A stretch of DNA of 32,401 nucleotides from Pseudomonadota bacterium (GCA_023416965.1 JAEZGJ010000210.1:1-32401); one strand, 5' to 3'. Shown: positions 24,904 to 32,401, counted from the stretch's first letter. The notes: generated by a model from the sequence alone, not told the origin. Program-made: numbers and translations.

Positions 24904-26517
24904 TCAGGTCCGCTTCACGTCGCGGAAGTCGACCTGGCGGTGATAGCCGTAGGTATAGCCGTCGATGTTCTTCGGCATGACCGCATCCTGGTTCGGCTGC
25001 CAGAGCATGACGATGGGCGTCTCCTCGGCCATGATCGCGATCATCTCCTTGCAGGTGGCGTCATACTTGGCCTTGTCGGTCTCGAAGCGCGCCTTGCCGG
25101 CGAGGTCGGCGATGCGCTCGTCGTTCCAGCCGGAATAGTTCCAGCGCTGGGGCCCATAGAGGAAGGTGCGGAAGAAATAGTCCGTCGAGGGCAGCCAGGC
25201 GATGGAGGTCTCGATGAAGAAGGGCAGCTTGCGCTCGGTCACCATGGTGGAGATTTGCGCGTCGGGCAGCTTCTGGATCTCGACGCGGATGTTGATGGCG
25301 GCGAGCGCCTCCTTCACCAGCGCGGCGATGGGCTCGGCGAAGGCGGCGGAGCCGAGGTTGAAGGCGAAGAAGGTGTCGAAGCCGTTGGGGAAGCCAGCTT
25401 CCGCGAGCAGGGCCTTGGCTTTGGCGACGTCCTGCTTGTAGGGCATGGGCTGGGGGAAGGAGGCGTCGGTGGGCGTGCCCGACCAGGTGCCGCCGTAGAG
25501 CTTGGCACCCCGCTCGAACAGTCCCGCCTTGAACAGCGAGTCGTAGGGCAGGGCGGCCGCGATGGCCTGCCGGACCTTCTTGTTGTCGAAGGGCGGCATC
25601 TTGGTGTTGAAGGCGATCATCGAGAAGGCGTTGAACTGCGGCGTCGAGATCGCCTTGACGCGGCCGCGCGCCACCAGCGTGTCGATGTCGCTCGGCTGCA
25701 GGTCGATGGAGAGGTCGGCGTCGCCCTTCTCGATAAGGCTGGCGCGGGTGGCGGCCTCCGGAATGGTCTGGCAGATGATGCGGCGGAAGGGGGCGGGCTT
25801 GCCGTCGACGCCGCCCGTCCAGGCGTCGTTGCGGCGCAGGATGACCTGCTCGCCCGGCTTGAAGCTCTCCACCGTATAGGCGCCGGAGCCGGCCGTGTTG
25901 TCCTTGGTCCAGTTCTGGCCCCAGGGGTCCTGCGGGGTGGCGTGTTTCTTCACCAGCGCCGAATTGAAGACGATGGCGTAGAGGGTGCAGAGGTTCGGCA
26001 GGGCGAGGCGGTCGGGCTTGTCGATCTTGCCGACGACCGTGTGGGTGTCGACGATGGTGAACTGCTCGGGCTTGGTCCAGGAACCGGTGCCGATCTGGGC
26101 GGCGGCGAGCGAGCGGGCGGAGACGGCGCGGTCGTAGGACCACTTCACGTCCTCCGCCGTCACCGGCGTGCCGTCGTGGAACTTCGCGTTCTTGCGGATG
26201 TGGAAGGTGAAGGTCATGCCGTCGGGGCTGACATCCACCTTCTCGGCGATCTCGCCGCGGATGTTGTCGATGTCGAAGACCCAGTTGCCGTTCCGCTGCT
26301 TGCGGCCGAAGGAGACGAGCCGGTCATAGACGTTCACGCTGACGCCGAAGGCCTCGCGCGTGGCGCCGGGCATGGTGGGGTCGAGCGTGTTGACCGCCGC
26401 GCCGGTGACGTAGCGCAGGGTCTCCGCGCGTGTCTGGGCCTCGGCCCTGCCGCCGAGATAGGGCGCTGATGCGATGGCGGCCGTTCCCGCGAGGAGGTGG
26501 CGACGGTTCAGCTTCAT
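24904..26517 (-). CDS. ABC transporter substrate-binding protein, family 5 (peptide/opine type), Tat-exported
   Basis: A 537-residue periplasmic binding protein. The N-terminus KLNRRHLLAGTAAIASAPYL is a twin-arginine-type signal with cleavage after the AEA near residue 27. Family 5 features are LRYVTGAAVNTLDPTMPGA, SPDGMTFTFHIRKNAKFHDG (the family fingerprint, here followed by TPVTAEDVKWSYDRA), GSGAYTVESFKPGEQVILRRN and PFDNKKVRQAIAAALPY. It captures the substrate and hands it to the permeases encoded just downstream on the same transcript. The ligand cannot be read from the sequence; family 5 proteins bind peptides, opines, glutathione, nickel chelates or other amides. The upstream 214-bp gap holds a sigma-54-like element and inverted repeats. 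A GGAGA lies nine bases upstream of the start. Confidence 0.94.
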   Translation of the reverse strand: MKLNRRHLLAGTAAIASAPYLGGRAEAQTRAETLRYVTGAAVNTLDPTMPGATREAFGVSVNVYDRLVSFGRKQRNGNWVFDIDNIRGEIAEKVDVSPDGMTFTFHIRKNAKFHDGTPVTAEDVKWSYDRAVSARSLAAAQIGTGSWTKPEQFTIVDTHTVVGKIDKPDRLALPNLCTLYAIVFNSALVKKHATPQDPWGQNWTKDNTAGSGAYTVESFKPGEQVILRRNDAWTGGVDGKPAPFRRIICQTIPEAATRASLIEKGDADLSIDLQPSDIDTLVARGRVKAISTPQFNAFSMIAFNTKMPPFDNKKVRQAIAAALPYDSLFKAGLFERGAKLYGGTWSGTPTDASFPQPMPYKQDVAKAKALLAEAGFPNGFDTFFAFNLGSAAFAEPIAALVKEALAAINIRVEIQKLPDAQISTMVTERKLPFFIETSIAWLPSTDYFFRTFLYGPQRWNYSGWNDERIADLAGKARFETDKAKYDATCKEMIAIMAEETPIVMLWQPNQDAVMPKNIDGYTYGYHRQVDFRDVKRT

Positions 26518-26581
26518 TGACGCGGTCTCCGTTGACGCTTGCGGGCCGATGGTCCGGGGTTCGGCGGCTCACGCAGATGGT

Positions 26582-26597
26582 TGCAATCTCCGTACCA
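26582..26597 (-). promoter_or_regulatory. Sigma-54 (RpoN) -24/-12 promoter for the ABC importer operon
   Basis: Read on the minus strand, TGGTACGGAGATTGCA fits TGGCACG-N4-TTGCW with a single mismatch (C to T at position 4). GG and GC and their spacing are intact and a C precedes TGG. The predicted transcript starts near 26571, giving a leader of about 54 bases before the binding-protein start at 26517. Confidence 0.6.
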
Positions 26598-26606
26598 GCA
26601 GCGGCG

Positions 26607-26614
26607 GCTGCCCA
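26607..26614. promoter_or_regulatory. Single GCTGCCCA half-site next to the importer -24 element
   Basis: GCTGCCCA at 26607-26614 repeats the half-site of the inverted repeat at 26691-26717. It lies ten bases upstream of the -24 box on the minus strand. Alone it could be chance. Confidence 0.3.
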
Positions 26615-26690
26615 TGCGTGATCCATGCCTGAAGAAAATCCATTCGCCGAAACCGACGGCTGAGAAAACTCCCTTCGGCATTTGCTCCAA

Positions 26691-26718
26691 TGGGCAGCAA
26701 CGAGGTTTCGCTGCCCAA
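26691..26718. promoter_or_regulatory. Perfect 8-bp inverted repeat upstream of the importer operon, candidate activator site
   Basis: TGGGCAGC (26691-26698) and GCTGCCCA (26710-26717) are exact inverted copies with an 11-base spacer. The site sits 94-120 bp upstream of the -24 element, the usual place for an enhancer-binding activator. Its blocks GCAACG and CGCTGCCCAA recur before hyuA at 14201-14223. It also lies 15 bases past the SDR stop, so it could instead be a weak transcript end; no T-run follows. Confidence 0.5.
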
Positions 26719-26731
26719 GGGTTAGGCACTG

Positions 26732-27493
26732 TCAGCCCGCGAGCCAGCCGCCGTCAACTGCCAGCGTCGTGCCGGTGGTGAAGGCTGCGGCATCGCTCGC
26801 CAGATAGAGCACGGCCTCGGCGATCTCCTCTGGCCGGCCGAGCCGGCCGAGAGGGTGGCGCGCCACCGACTTCGCTTCCGCCGCAGCCGGATCGGCGGCG
26901 CGGCCGAAGCTGCGGCGGAGCATCGGCGTGTCGATGGCACCGGGCGCGACGGCGTTGACGCGGATGCGGTCTGCGGCGAAATCCAGCGCCATGGTCCGGG
27001 TAAGGCTGAGGATGGCGCCCTTGGCGGCGATATAGGCGGCATTGCCCGCGCCGCCGGCGATGGCGAGCTGCGAGGCGGTGGTGACGATGGCGCCGCCGCC
27101 CTGGGCCCGCATCGCCGGCACCACGGCGCGCGCCCAGAGCCAGGTGCCGCCGACATTCGCACGGAAGACCCGGTCCCAGTCCTCGGGGCTTGTGGTCATG
27201 ATCGTGCCGCCGACGGAAAAGCCGGCCGCGGCGAAGAGGATGTCGATGCGGCCGAAACGGGCGAGGATCGCCGCGGCATCCCGGTCGGCGGTGCCGGGCT
27301 CGCCGACATCGGACACACAGGTCATGGTCTCGCCGCCTGCGGCGGCCACCATGGCGGCCGTTTCCTCGACTCCGGCGGCGTCGCGATCGACGAGAGCAAG
27401 GCGCGCGCCCTCGCGCGCGAAGGCGAGCGCCGTCGCCCGGCCGATGCCGGAGCCGCCGCCGGTGATGACCGCGACCTTGTCCGCAAGGCGCAT
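26732..27493 (-). CDS. Short-chain dehydrogenase/reductase (classical SDR)
   Basis: A 253-residue Rossmann enzyme of classical SDR length. The cofactor loop TGGGSGIG covers residues 10-17, and the acidic residue after strand 2 (ALVDRDA) suggests NAD(H) preference. The catalytic triad is visible as S141, Y154 and K158 (TTASQLAIAG, then AAYIAAKGA). The usual N-N-A-G after strand 4 is AAAG here. The end reads ASDAAAFTTGTTLAVDGGW, the family tail. The ATG at 27493 shares one base with the aminotransferase stop (TGATG), so the two are translationally coupled. A reasonable role is oxidation or reduction of the carbonyl made by the aminotransferase, but the substrate is not shown by the sequence. 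It could also act on an alcohol entering the pathway. Confidence 0.93.
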   Translation of the reverse strand: MRLADKVAVITGGGSGIGRATALAFAREGARLALVDRDAAGVEETAAMVAAAGGETMTCVSDVGEPGTADRDAAAILARFGRIDILFAAAGFSVGGTIMTTSPEDWDRVFRANVGGTWLWARAVVPAMRAQGGGAIVTTASQLAIAGGAGNAAYIAAKGAILSLTRTMALDFAADRIRVNAVAPGAIDTPMLRRSFGRAADPAAAEAKSVARHPLGRLGRPEEIAEAVLYLASDAAAFTTGTTLAVDGGWLAG

Positions 27494-28848
27494 CAGGCGG
27501 CCTCGCCGGAAACGCTCGCCAGTGCCGCGTCCACGGCCTGCTTCAGCAGGTCCACCATGCGATCGATCTCCGGGCGGGTGATGATGTAGGGCGGAGCGAG
27601 GATGACATGGTCGCCGGAATGGCCGTCGGCGGTTCCGGGCGAGGGGTAGCACAGCAGGCCGCGGGCGAAGGCCTCGTCCTTGACGCGCTTGTAGACGCCA
27701 AGGCCCGCGGCGAAGGGCGCCTTCGTCTCGCGATCCTTCACCAGCTCGACGGCGACGAAGAAGCCGCGGCCGCGGATGTCGCCGACATGAGGGTTCTGGC
27801 CGAAGGCCTGGCCGAGGGCCTCCATCAGATAGGCGCCGTCGGTGCGGCACTTCTCGACGAGGCCGTCGCGGATGATGACCTTCTGCACGGCCAGGCCAGC
27901 GGCGCAGGCGGCGGTATGGCCGGAATAGGTATGGACCGAGGCGATGGTGCCGAAAGTGTCGGCTATGGTGCGATAGACCTCTTCCGTCATCAGCGCGGCA
28001 CCCAGCGGCGCATAGCCGCCGGCGAGACCCTTGGCGGTGACCATGATGTCGGGCGAGACGCCGTCATGGGCGAGGGTGCGCCAGGTGCCGCAGCGGCCGA
28101 CGCCGCACATGACCTCGTCGGCGACCATCAGGATGCCGTAGCGGCTGCAGATCTCGCGCATGCGCCGGGCATAGCCTTCGGGAGCCGGCACCGCGCCGCC
28201 GGCGGCGCCCACGACCGGCTCGAAGAAGAAGGCGGCGATGCGCTCGGCGCCGACCCGGTGGATCTCGCGCTCGAACTCGGCGGCGAGGTGATCGACGAGG
28301 CCTTCCGGTGCGACGCCGTCGGCGGGCCGGTAGTCGTTGGCGGGGGACAGATGGGTCACCGGCATGAGCGCGCCGACATAGGGCCGGCGACGTGCCGGAT
28401 GACCGGAGAGCGACAGGGCGCCCATCGTGTAGCCGTGCCAGGACTGGCGGCGGGCGAAGAAGTGGTTGCGACCGGCATGGCCGCGGGCGAGGTGATATTG
28501 CAGGGCGATCTTGATGGCGGTCTCGGTCGCCTCCGAGCCGCCGGAGACGAAGGAGACCCGGCTCATGCCGCCGCCGGCCTGCTCGACGATGGTCTCGGCG
28601 AGGGCGTCGATGGGGTCGGAGGTGAAATCGGCGGAATAGCCGAAGGACAGCCGGTCGTACTGGGCCTTGATCGCCTCGATCACCTCGCGGTGTCCGTGGC
28701 CGAGGCAGAAGAGCGCCGGTCCGGAGGAGCCGTCGAGGAAGCGGCGTCCGTGCTCGTCCATGACGTGGATGCCTTCACCGCCGACGGCGCGCGGCAGCCT
28801 CTGTCCCGCGCGGTGCTGGTTGAGCCAGCGATGCCCGACGTCGTCCAT
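27493..28848 (-). CDS. Class III (omega) aminotransferase, PLP-dependent
   Basis: A 451-residue fold-type I enzyme. DGSSGPALFCLGHGHREVIEA is the typical N-terminal segment (shown here in part: the glycine-rich LGHGH). FVSGGSEATETAIKIA is the phosphate-binding loop. RQSWHGYTMGALSLSG, FFFEPVVGAAGGAV and VADEVMCGVGR follow (Asp stacks on the PLP nitrogen). The Schiff-base lysine is K273 in VTAKGLAGGYAPLGA. THTYSGHTAAC-type residues (VHTYSGHTAACAAGLA) then complete the pattern. The class transfers the terminal amine of omega-amino acids, diamines or amines to pyruvate or 2-oxoglutarate. AGGGAGA just upstream supports the ATG at 28848. It is first in a run that continues into the SDR and then the importer. 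In this locus it would remove nitrogen from an amino acid released by HyuAB-type amide opening. Confidence 0.94.
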   Translation of the reverse strand: MDDVGHRWLNQHRAGQRLPRAVGGEGIHVMDEHGRRFLDGSSGPALFCLGHGHREVIEAIKAQYDRLSFGYSADFTSDPIDALAETIVEQAGGGMSRVSFVSGGSEATETAIKIALQYHLARGHAGRNHFFARRQSWHGYTMGALSLSGHPARRRPYVGALMPVTHLSPANDYRPADGVAPEGLVDHLAAEFEREIHRVGAERIAAFFFEPVVGAAGGAVPAPEGYARRMREICSRYGILMVADEVMCGVGRCGTWRTLAHDGVSPDIMVTAKGLAGGYAPLGAALMTEEVYRTIADTFGTIASVHTYSGHTAACAAGLAVQKVIIRDGLVEKCRTDGAYLMEALGQAFGQNPHVGDIRGRGFFVAVELVKDRETKAPFAAGLGVYKRVKDEAFARGLLCYPSPGTADGHSGDHVILAPPYIITRPEIDRMVDLLKQAVDAALASVSGEAA

Positions 28849-28941
28849 GGCGCTCTCCCTGATGCGGAAGGGAAGGCTAGGGGAGGCGCTCGGCGGCGGT
28901 CAAACCCGCCGGGCGCATGGCAGCCCCATCCCGATACCCGT

Positions 28942-28954
28942 CCCGCCTGGCGGG
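28942..28954 (-). terminator. Short hairpin after the epimerase gene
   Basis: CCCGC-CTG-GCGGG (28942-28954, with a further C-G at the loop) directly follows the epimerase stop on the minus strand. Stem of five to six GC pairs and no T-run, so a weak call. The remaining 93 bp before the aminotransferase start may hold a promoter; I see no sigma-54 element there. Confidence 0.35.
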
Positions 28955-29905
28955 TCAGGCGCGTCCGGCCCAGGCGAGATAGTCGGCGGCCGCCGCCTTC
29001 AGGCCGAAGCGGGGGGCAAAGCCGGTCGCCGCCTTCAGGCGCTCGAAGTCGCTGCCCGGCCGGTCTGCCGGGATCTGGTAGCGCACGGTCGGCGCGGCGG
29101 GATCGACGGCGTGGCTCCAGCCGGGGAAGGCGGGAGCGATCTCGTCGCAGAAGGCTGCAATCGAGAAGAGCTCCGGGCCGCCGAGGTCGAAGATCGGCGC
29201 GGGCTGGTCCAGTTTGGCCGCTGCCAAGGTGGCGAGCCCCGCCGCGGCGTCGCGGGAATAGAGCCAGCCGGCCAGACCTGGGCGGGAGAGGCGGGTCGGT
29301 CGCCCGGCCTGCGCCTCGGCCATGACCTGCGCCGGCGCCGAGAGGATCTCCCGCACGCCCGTATCGCGTTCGTAGGGACCGTAGACGCCGGCGATGCGCA
29401 GGATCGGCGTCGACAGGCCATAGACGGCGCCGAGGCGGATCGCTACGTCCTCGGCCATCTTCTTGGTGAGACCGTAGAGAGCCGCCGGGGCGGGCGGGTC
29501 GACATCGGCGCGGAAGCGCGCGCCGTCGGCCTTGGCGAGCGGATAGACGCTGGCCGAGGAGGCAATGACGACGCGCGGGCAGCCGGCCTCCGCCGCCGCC
29601 CGCAGCACCGCCGCCGTGCCGCCGACATTGACCGAGACGATCCGTTCGGGATGGGTGCGCTCCATGTCCGGCCCGGCGGTGATGGCGGCGGCATGGATGA
29701 CGGCGGAGAAGCGGTGGGCGCTCATCAGCGCCCTGAGGCCGTCGCCGTCGCGCACGTCGCCGATGGTGACCTCGATGCCGGCCGGCAGCCAGCCGGGCTC
29801 GGCGGGGTGGGCGGCGAGCACCACGACCTCCTCGCCGGCCGAGACGAGGTGGTCGACGGTCGCGGCGCCGACGAAGCCGGTGCCTCCGGTGATGAGAACC
29901 GTCAC
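28955..29905 (-). CDS. NAD-dependent epimerase/dehydratase (extended SDR)
   Basis: A 316-residue extended SDR. The cofactor loop TGGTGFVG spans residues 7-14 (with VLIT before it). IHAAAITAGPD is the strand-4 region. ASSASVYPL provides the serine and YGLTKKMAED the Y-x-x-x-K pair. LRIAGVYGPYERDTG and a substrate-side tail follow. Such enzymes act on nucleotide sugars, or on lactone or hydroxy-acid substrates in catabolic loci; this one lacks features that fix the substrate. The start is GTG at 29905, giving the compact VTVLITGGTG beginning. It lies 106 bp upstream of the aminotransferase on the same strand and could be part of the same transcription unit, but a hairpin separates them. Confidence 0.9.
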   Translation of the reverse strand: MTVLITGGTGFVGAATVDHLVSAGEEVVVLAAHPAEPGWLPAGIEVTIGDVRDGDGLRALMSAHRFSAVIHAAAITAGPDMERTHPERIVSVNVGGTAAVLRAAAEAGCPRVVIASSASVYPLAKADGARFRADVDPPAPAALYGLTKKMAEDVAIRLGAVYGLSTPILRIAGVYGPYERDTGVREILSAPAQVMAEAQAGRPTRLSRPGLAGWLYSRDAAAGLATLAAAKLDQPAPIFDLGGPELFSIAAFCDEIAPAFPGWSHAVDPAAPTVRYQIPADRPGSDFERLKAATGFAPRFGLKAAAADYLAWAGRA

Positions 29906-29976
29906 GATCTGTCCTTCCGCGCGAGGTAGGCGGCGATCATGGCGGGGACGACGGTATCGCGGGAGGTGTGCGGACG

Positions 29977-29998
29977 CGGGGCGGGCATTCGCGCCCCG
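29977..29998 (-). terminator. Hairpin after the Hsp70-like gene
   Basis: CGGGGCG (29977-29983) pairs with CGCCCCG (29992-29998) around eight bases, four bases past the Hsp70-like stop on the minus strand. No T-run. Confidence 0.45.
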
Positions 29999-30002
29999 GT
30001 GC

Positions 30003-31310
30003 TCAGGCGGCCCAGCGGTCGGCGTCGGGCTCGCGGCCGATCAGGGCGAGGCCGTAGGCGATCGATTCGAACTGGTCGCCGTTGGTGAGCCTGTTCTCGT
30101 CGAAGCGGTCGGTGAAGAGGCGGCGGATGGCCGGGACGAAGGAGGTGCCACCGGTGAGGAAGACGCGGTCGATGTCGCCCTCGCGCACGCCTGCGCGCGC
30201 GAGAGCCTCGTCCACAGTCGCGCCGATCCGCGCCACGTCCGGCGCGATCCAGGTTTCGAAATCGGCGCGGGCGATGCGGCCCGTGATCTCGACGTCCTCC
30301 GCCGCGAAGCGGAAGTCCGCAGCGTCGGCGGCGGACAGCGTCACCTTGGCCTCCGACACGGCGCGGTAGAGCGCCAGCCCGAGGTCGTAGTCGATGATGT
30401 CGATGAAGCGACGCAGCTTGTCCGGCTCCACCGCCACCTTCTCGAGGTCGCGCAGGCCGGCGAGGTCGCCGTTCGACTTCATCATGGCGAGCTGGTGCCA
30501 GCGCGCGAGGTTGGCGTAGTAGCGGTTCGGCACGGTCAGCAGCTTGTCGAGCGAGCGGTAGTCGGAGCCCTTGCCGAGGGCGGGCGAAACCATCGCATCG
30601 ACGATGCGGTAGTCGAAGCTGTCGCCGGCAATGCCGATGCCGGCATGGGAGAGCGGTTCGGCTGCGAGCCGGCCGTCGCCCCGGGTGAAGCGCATGACCG
30701 AGAAGTCGGAGGTGCCGCCGCCGAAATCGGCGACCAGCACCGTGGCGTCATGGTCGAGGGCGCGGGCGTAGAAGAAGGCGGCGCCGACCGGCTCGTAGAC
30801 ATAGCGCGCGCCCGCGAGGCCGAGACGGCCGAAGGCGTCGCGATAGCGCTGCATGGCGAGGGCCTCGTCCGGATTGGACCCGGCGAAGCGCACGGGACGG
30901 CCGATCTGCACCTTGGCGCCCGCAAAGCCGAGGTCGCGGCCCGCGTGGCGCTGCAGGGTCTGGATGAAGGCGACGAGCAGGTCCTCGAACCGCGTCGTCT
31001 GGCCGAAGATGCGGGTATCCCGGAAGCTGGCGCTGGCGGCGAAGCTCTTGAACGACTGGATGAAGCGCTGGGTCCCGCCGCCGGTCATGAGCTGGTCCAT
31101 GGCGAAGGGGCCGCCCTCGACCCGGTTGGTCAGCTTGCCCCCGCTGCGCTCCTGCCAGTAGCACAGGGCCGTCACGAAGCCCTTCAGGTCGGCGTCGCCG
31201 TGGCGGAAGGTGACCGCCTCGGCCGGGCCGTCGGCGCCGGCCAGCGCCACCACCGTGTTGGTGGTGCCGAAATCGACGCCGATGGAAAGGGGCGGGGCGG
31301 AGCGTGCCAA
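30003..31310 (-). CDS. Hsp70-family chaperone-like ATPase, YegD type
   Basis: A 435-residue protein made only of the actin-like ATPase half of Hsp70, with no substrate-binding lid, as in E. coli YegD. Phosphate-1 loop IGVDFGTTNTVVAL is at residues 10-23. YEPVGAAFFYARALD is the connect-1 region. Phosphate-2 loop VLVADFGGGTSDFSVMRF and the adenosine loop VFLTGGTSFVPAIRRLF follow. No ATG or GTG exists in frame before the first loop. The best start is TTG at 31310, giving L/M-ARSAPPLSIGVDFG, with GAGG about nine bases upstream. The longer open frame to 32168 runs antisense to the ATPase gene and is not coding. Function of YegD proteins is not settled. It is divergent from a HerA-like ATPase across 159 bp. 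Confidence 0.9.
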   Translation of the reverse strand: MARSAPPLSIGVDFGTTNTVVALAGADGPAEAVTFRHGDADLKGFVTALCYWQERSGGKLTNRVEGGPFAMDQLMTGGGTQRFIQSFKSFAASASFRDTRIFGQTTRFEDLLVAFIQTLQRHAGRDLGFAGAKVQIGRPVRFAGSNPDEALAMQRYRDAFGRLGLAGARYVYEPVGAAFFYARALDHDATVLVADFGGGTSDFSVMRFTRGDGRLAAEPLSHAGIGIAGDSFDYRIVDAMVSPALGKGSDYRSLDKLLTVPNRYYANLARWHQLAMMKSNGDLAGLRDLEKVAVEPDKLRRFIDIIDYDLGLALYRAVSEAKVTLSAADAADFRFAAEDVEITGRIARADFETWIAPDVARIGATVDEALARAGVREGDIDRVFLTGGTSFVPAIRRLFTDRFDENRLTNGDQFESIAYGLALIGREPDADRWAA

Positions 31311-31469
31311 AGGAGGGGGCCTCAAAGGGGAAGCGGCGGGGCATAGACCATCGCAGCCCTGCCGGCCAGAGGCCCGGCTGTTCCTGTGGGTTTCGCCGAA
31401 GCGGGGAGGCGCGCGCCGCGGCGGGGTGCTAGGAAGGCGCGCGCAGTGGATGAGGGTTCCTGAGTCGGG

Positions 31470-32401
31470 ATGAAAGTCGATATCGACATGGGGTCGCAGT
31501 CCGGCGGGAAGGCGGCCACGCTCGATCTCGAGGAGTTGCTGGCGACCCGCCTGCTGGTGCAGGGCAATTCGGGCTCGGGCAAGTCGCACCTCTTGCGGCG
31601 CCTGCTGGAGCAGAGCGCGCCCTGGGTGCAGCAATGCGTCATCGACCCGGAGGGCGATTTCGTCACGCTCGCCGACCGTTTCGGCCATGTCGTGGTGGAT
31701 GCCGAGCGCACCGAGGCCGAGCTCACCCGCATCGCCGCCCGCATCCGCCAGCACCGCGTCTCCGTCGTGCTCAATCTCGAGGGGCTGGACGTCGAGCAGC
31801 AGATGCGCTGCGCCGCCGCCTTCCTCGGCGGGCTCTTCGACGCCGAGCGCGACCACTGGTACCCGGTCCTCGTCGTGGTGGACGAGGCGCAGCTCTTCGC
31901 CCCGGCGGTGGCCGGCGAGGTCTCGGACGAAGCGCGCAAGCTCTCCCTCGGCGCCATGACCAACCTGATGTGCCGCGGCCGCAAGCGGGGCCTTGCCGGC
32001 GTCATCGCCACCCAGCGCCTGGCCAAGCTCGCCAAGAACGTGGCGGCGGAGGCCTCGAACTTTCTGATGGGGCGCACCTTCCTCGACATCGACATGGCCC
32101 GCGCCGCCGACCTCCTCGGCATGGAGCGCCGTCAGGCCGAGATGTTCCGCGATCTGAACCGCGGCCACTTCGTCGCCCTTGGCCCCGCCATGTCGCGCCG
32201 CCCGCTGCCGATGGTGATCGGTCCGGTCGAGACTTCGGCCCGCTCCTCGAGCCCCAAGCTCATGCCGCTGCCGGACCAGCCTGCCGATGCGAGGGAGCTG
32301 ATCTTCGCCCCCGTGCCGGAAGCCCCGCGCCCGGTGCGCCGCCCGCCCCCGCCTCCGCCTCCCTCGACCAACGACCTGCTCGCCCAGCTGGTGCGGACCC
32401 A
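31470..32401 (+). CDS. HerA/DUF87-type P-loop ATPase, C-terminus beyond the window
   Basis: A frame from ATG 31470 stays open to the window edge: 310 complete codons, no stop. Walker A GNSGSGKS is at residues 32-39 and is preceded by LLVQ. CVIDPEGDFVTLADRF follows; D-P-E-G-D is the family segment after the first helix of HerA/DUF87 ATPases. Walker B is VLVVVDEAQLFAP with D138-E139. GAMTNLMCRGRKRGLAGVIATQRLAKLAKNV is the sensor and arginine-finger region. After residue 255 the chain becomes proline-rich (RPVRRPPPPPPPS), a flexible linker to an unseen C-terminal part. HerA-type proteins form hexameric rings that pump DNA or act with nucleases, but this subgroup is often annotated only as ATP-binding. 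An alternative ATG is at 31488. Confidence 0.9.
   Translation, partial: MKVDIDMGSQSGGKAATLDLEELLATRLLVQGNSGSGKSHLLRRLLEQSAPWVQQCVIDPEGDFVTLADRFGHVVVDAERTEAELTRIAARIRQHRVSVVLNLEGLDVEQQMRCAAAFLGGLFDAERDHWYPVLVVVDEAQLFAPAVAGEVSDEARKLSLGAMTNLMCRGRKRGLAGVIATQRLAKLAKNVAAEASNFLMGRTFLDIDMARAADLLGMERRQAEMFRDLNRGHFVALGPAMSRRPLPMVIGPVETSARSSSPKLMPLPDQPADARELIFAPVPEAPRPVRRPPPPPPPSTNDLLAQLVRT

Noticed and set aside
24940..26469. A 509-codon open frame on the plus strand opposite the binding-protein gene, and similar ones at 27607-29325 and 29565-31346
   Set aside because: All lie opposite well-supported genes, show no domain, and have the same compositional signature.
26646..26679. GCCGAA...TTCGGC pair in the importer control region
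   Set aside because: Six-base arms separated by 22 bases, no second copy near hyuA.
28895..28910. GGCGG-TCAAAC-CCGCC inverted repeat upstream of the aminotransferase
   Set aside because: Five-base GC arms are expected often at this base composition, and nothing else supports a regulatory site there.
31322..32168. Minus-strand extension of the Hsp70-like frame to 32168
   Set aside because: It is antisense to the P-loop ATPase and has no Hsp70 similarity before residue SIGVDFGTTN; the TTG at 31310 is a better start.

Overview
The window is high-GC bacterial chromosome. Dense gene packing, four-base ATGA overlaps, GTG/TTG starts and the family content (GatB, IlvD, ECF sigma with membrane anti-sigma, nu-class GST, Sel1 protein, twin-arginine binding protein) point to an alphaproteobacterium, most likely Hyphomicrobiales. 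I cannot fix the genus. I saw no rRNA, tRNA, CRISPR array, transposase or integrase.

Layout. 1-286 is the tail of a spermidine-synthase-like gene ending in a strong hairpin. 510-1753 is an ECF sigma/anti-sigma pair. A small membrane ORF and gatB follow (1771-3512), then a HPD-motif protein, an HPP-family membrane protein, a GST, a GNAT acetyltransferase, a small secreted protein on the minus strand, a nu-class GST and a Sel1 protein (3553-7468). On the minus strand lie a fosmidomycin-resistance-type MFS exporter and ilvD (7469-10649). 10885-14065 is a polysaccharide cassette: a polymerase-like membrane protein, a GH16 glycosidase and a FkbM methyltransferase.

14066-28848 looks like one catabolic locus made of converging operons. 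On the plus strand are hydantoinase/oxoprolinase subunits A and B, an AMP-forming acyl-CoA ligase and an FAD monooxygenase-like protein. On the minus strand are a class III aminotransferase, an SDR, and a peptide-type ABC importer (binding protein, two permeases, fused double ATPase). The two arms end 9 bp apart. Both the hyuA arm and the importer arm have a near-consensus sigma-54 -24/-12 element upstream, each with one mismatch, and both regions contain a shared GCTGCCCA dyad-type motif. The simplest reading is a sigma-54-controlled system that imports a nitrogenous compound, opens a cyclic amide with ATP, removes the amine and activates the carbon skeleton as a CoA thioester. The substrate is unknown and no activator gene is in the window.

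The right end has an NAD-dependent epimerase, a YegD-like Hsp70 with a probable TTG start, and, divergent from it, a HerA/DUF87-type P-loop ATPase that runs off the window with no stop.
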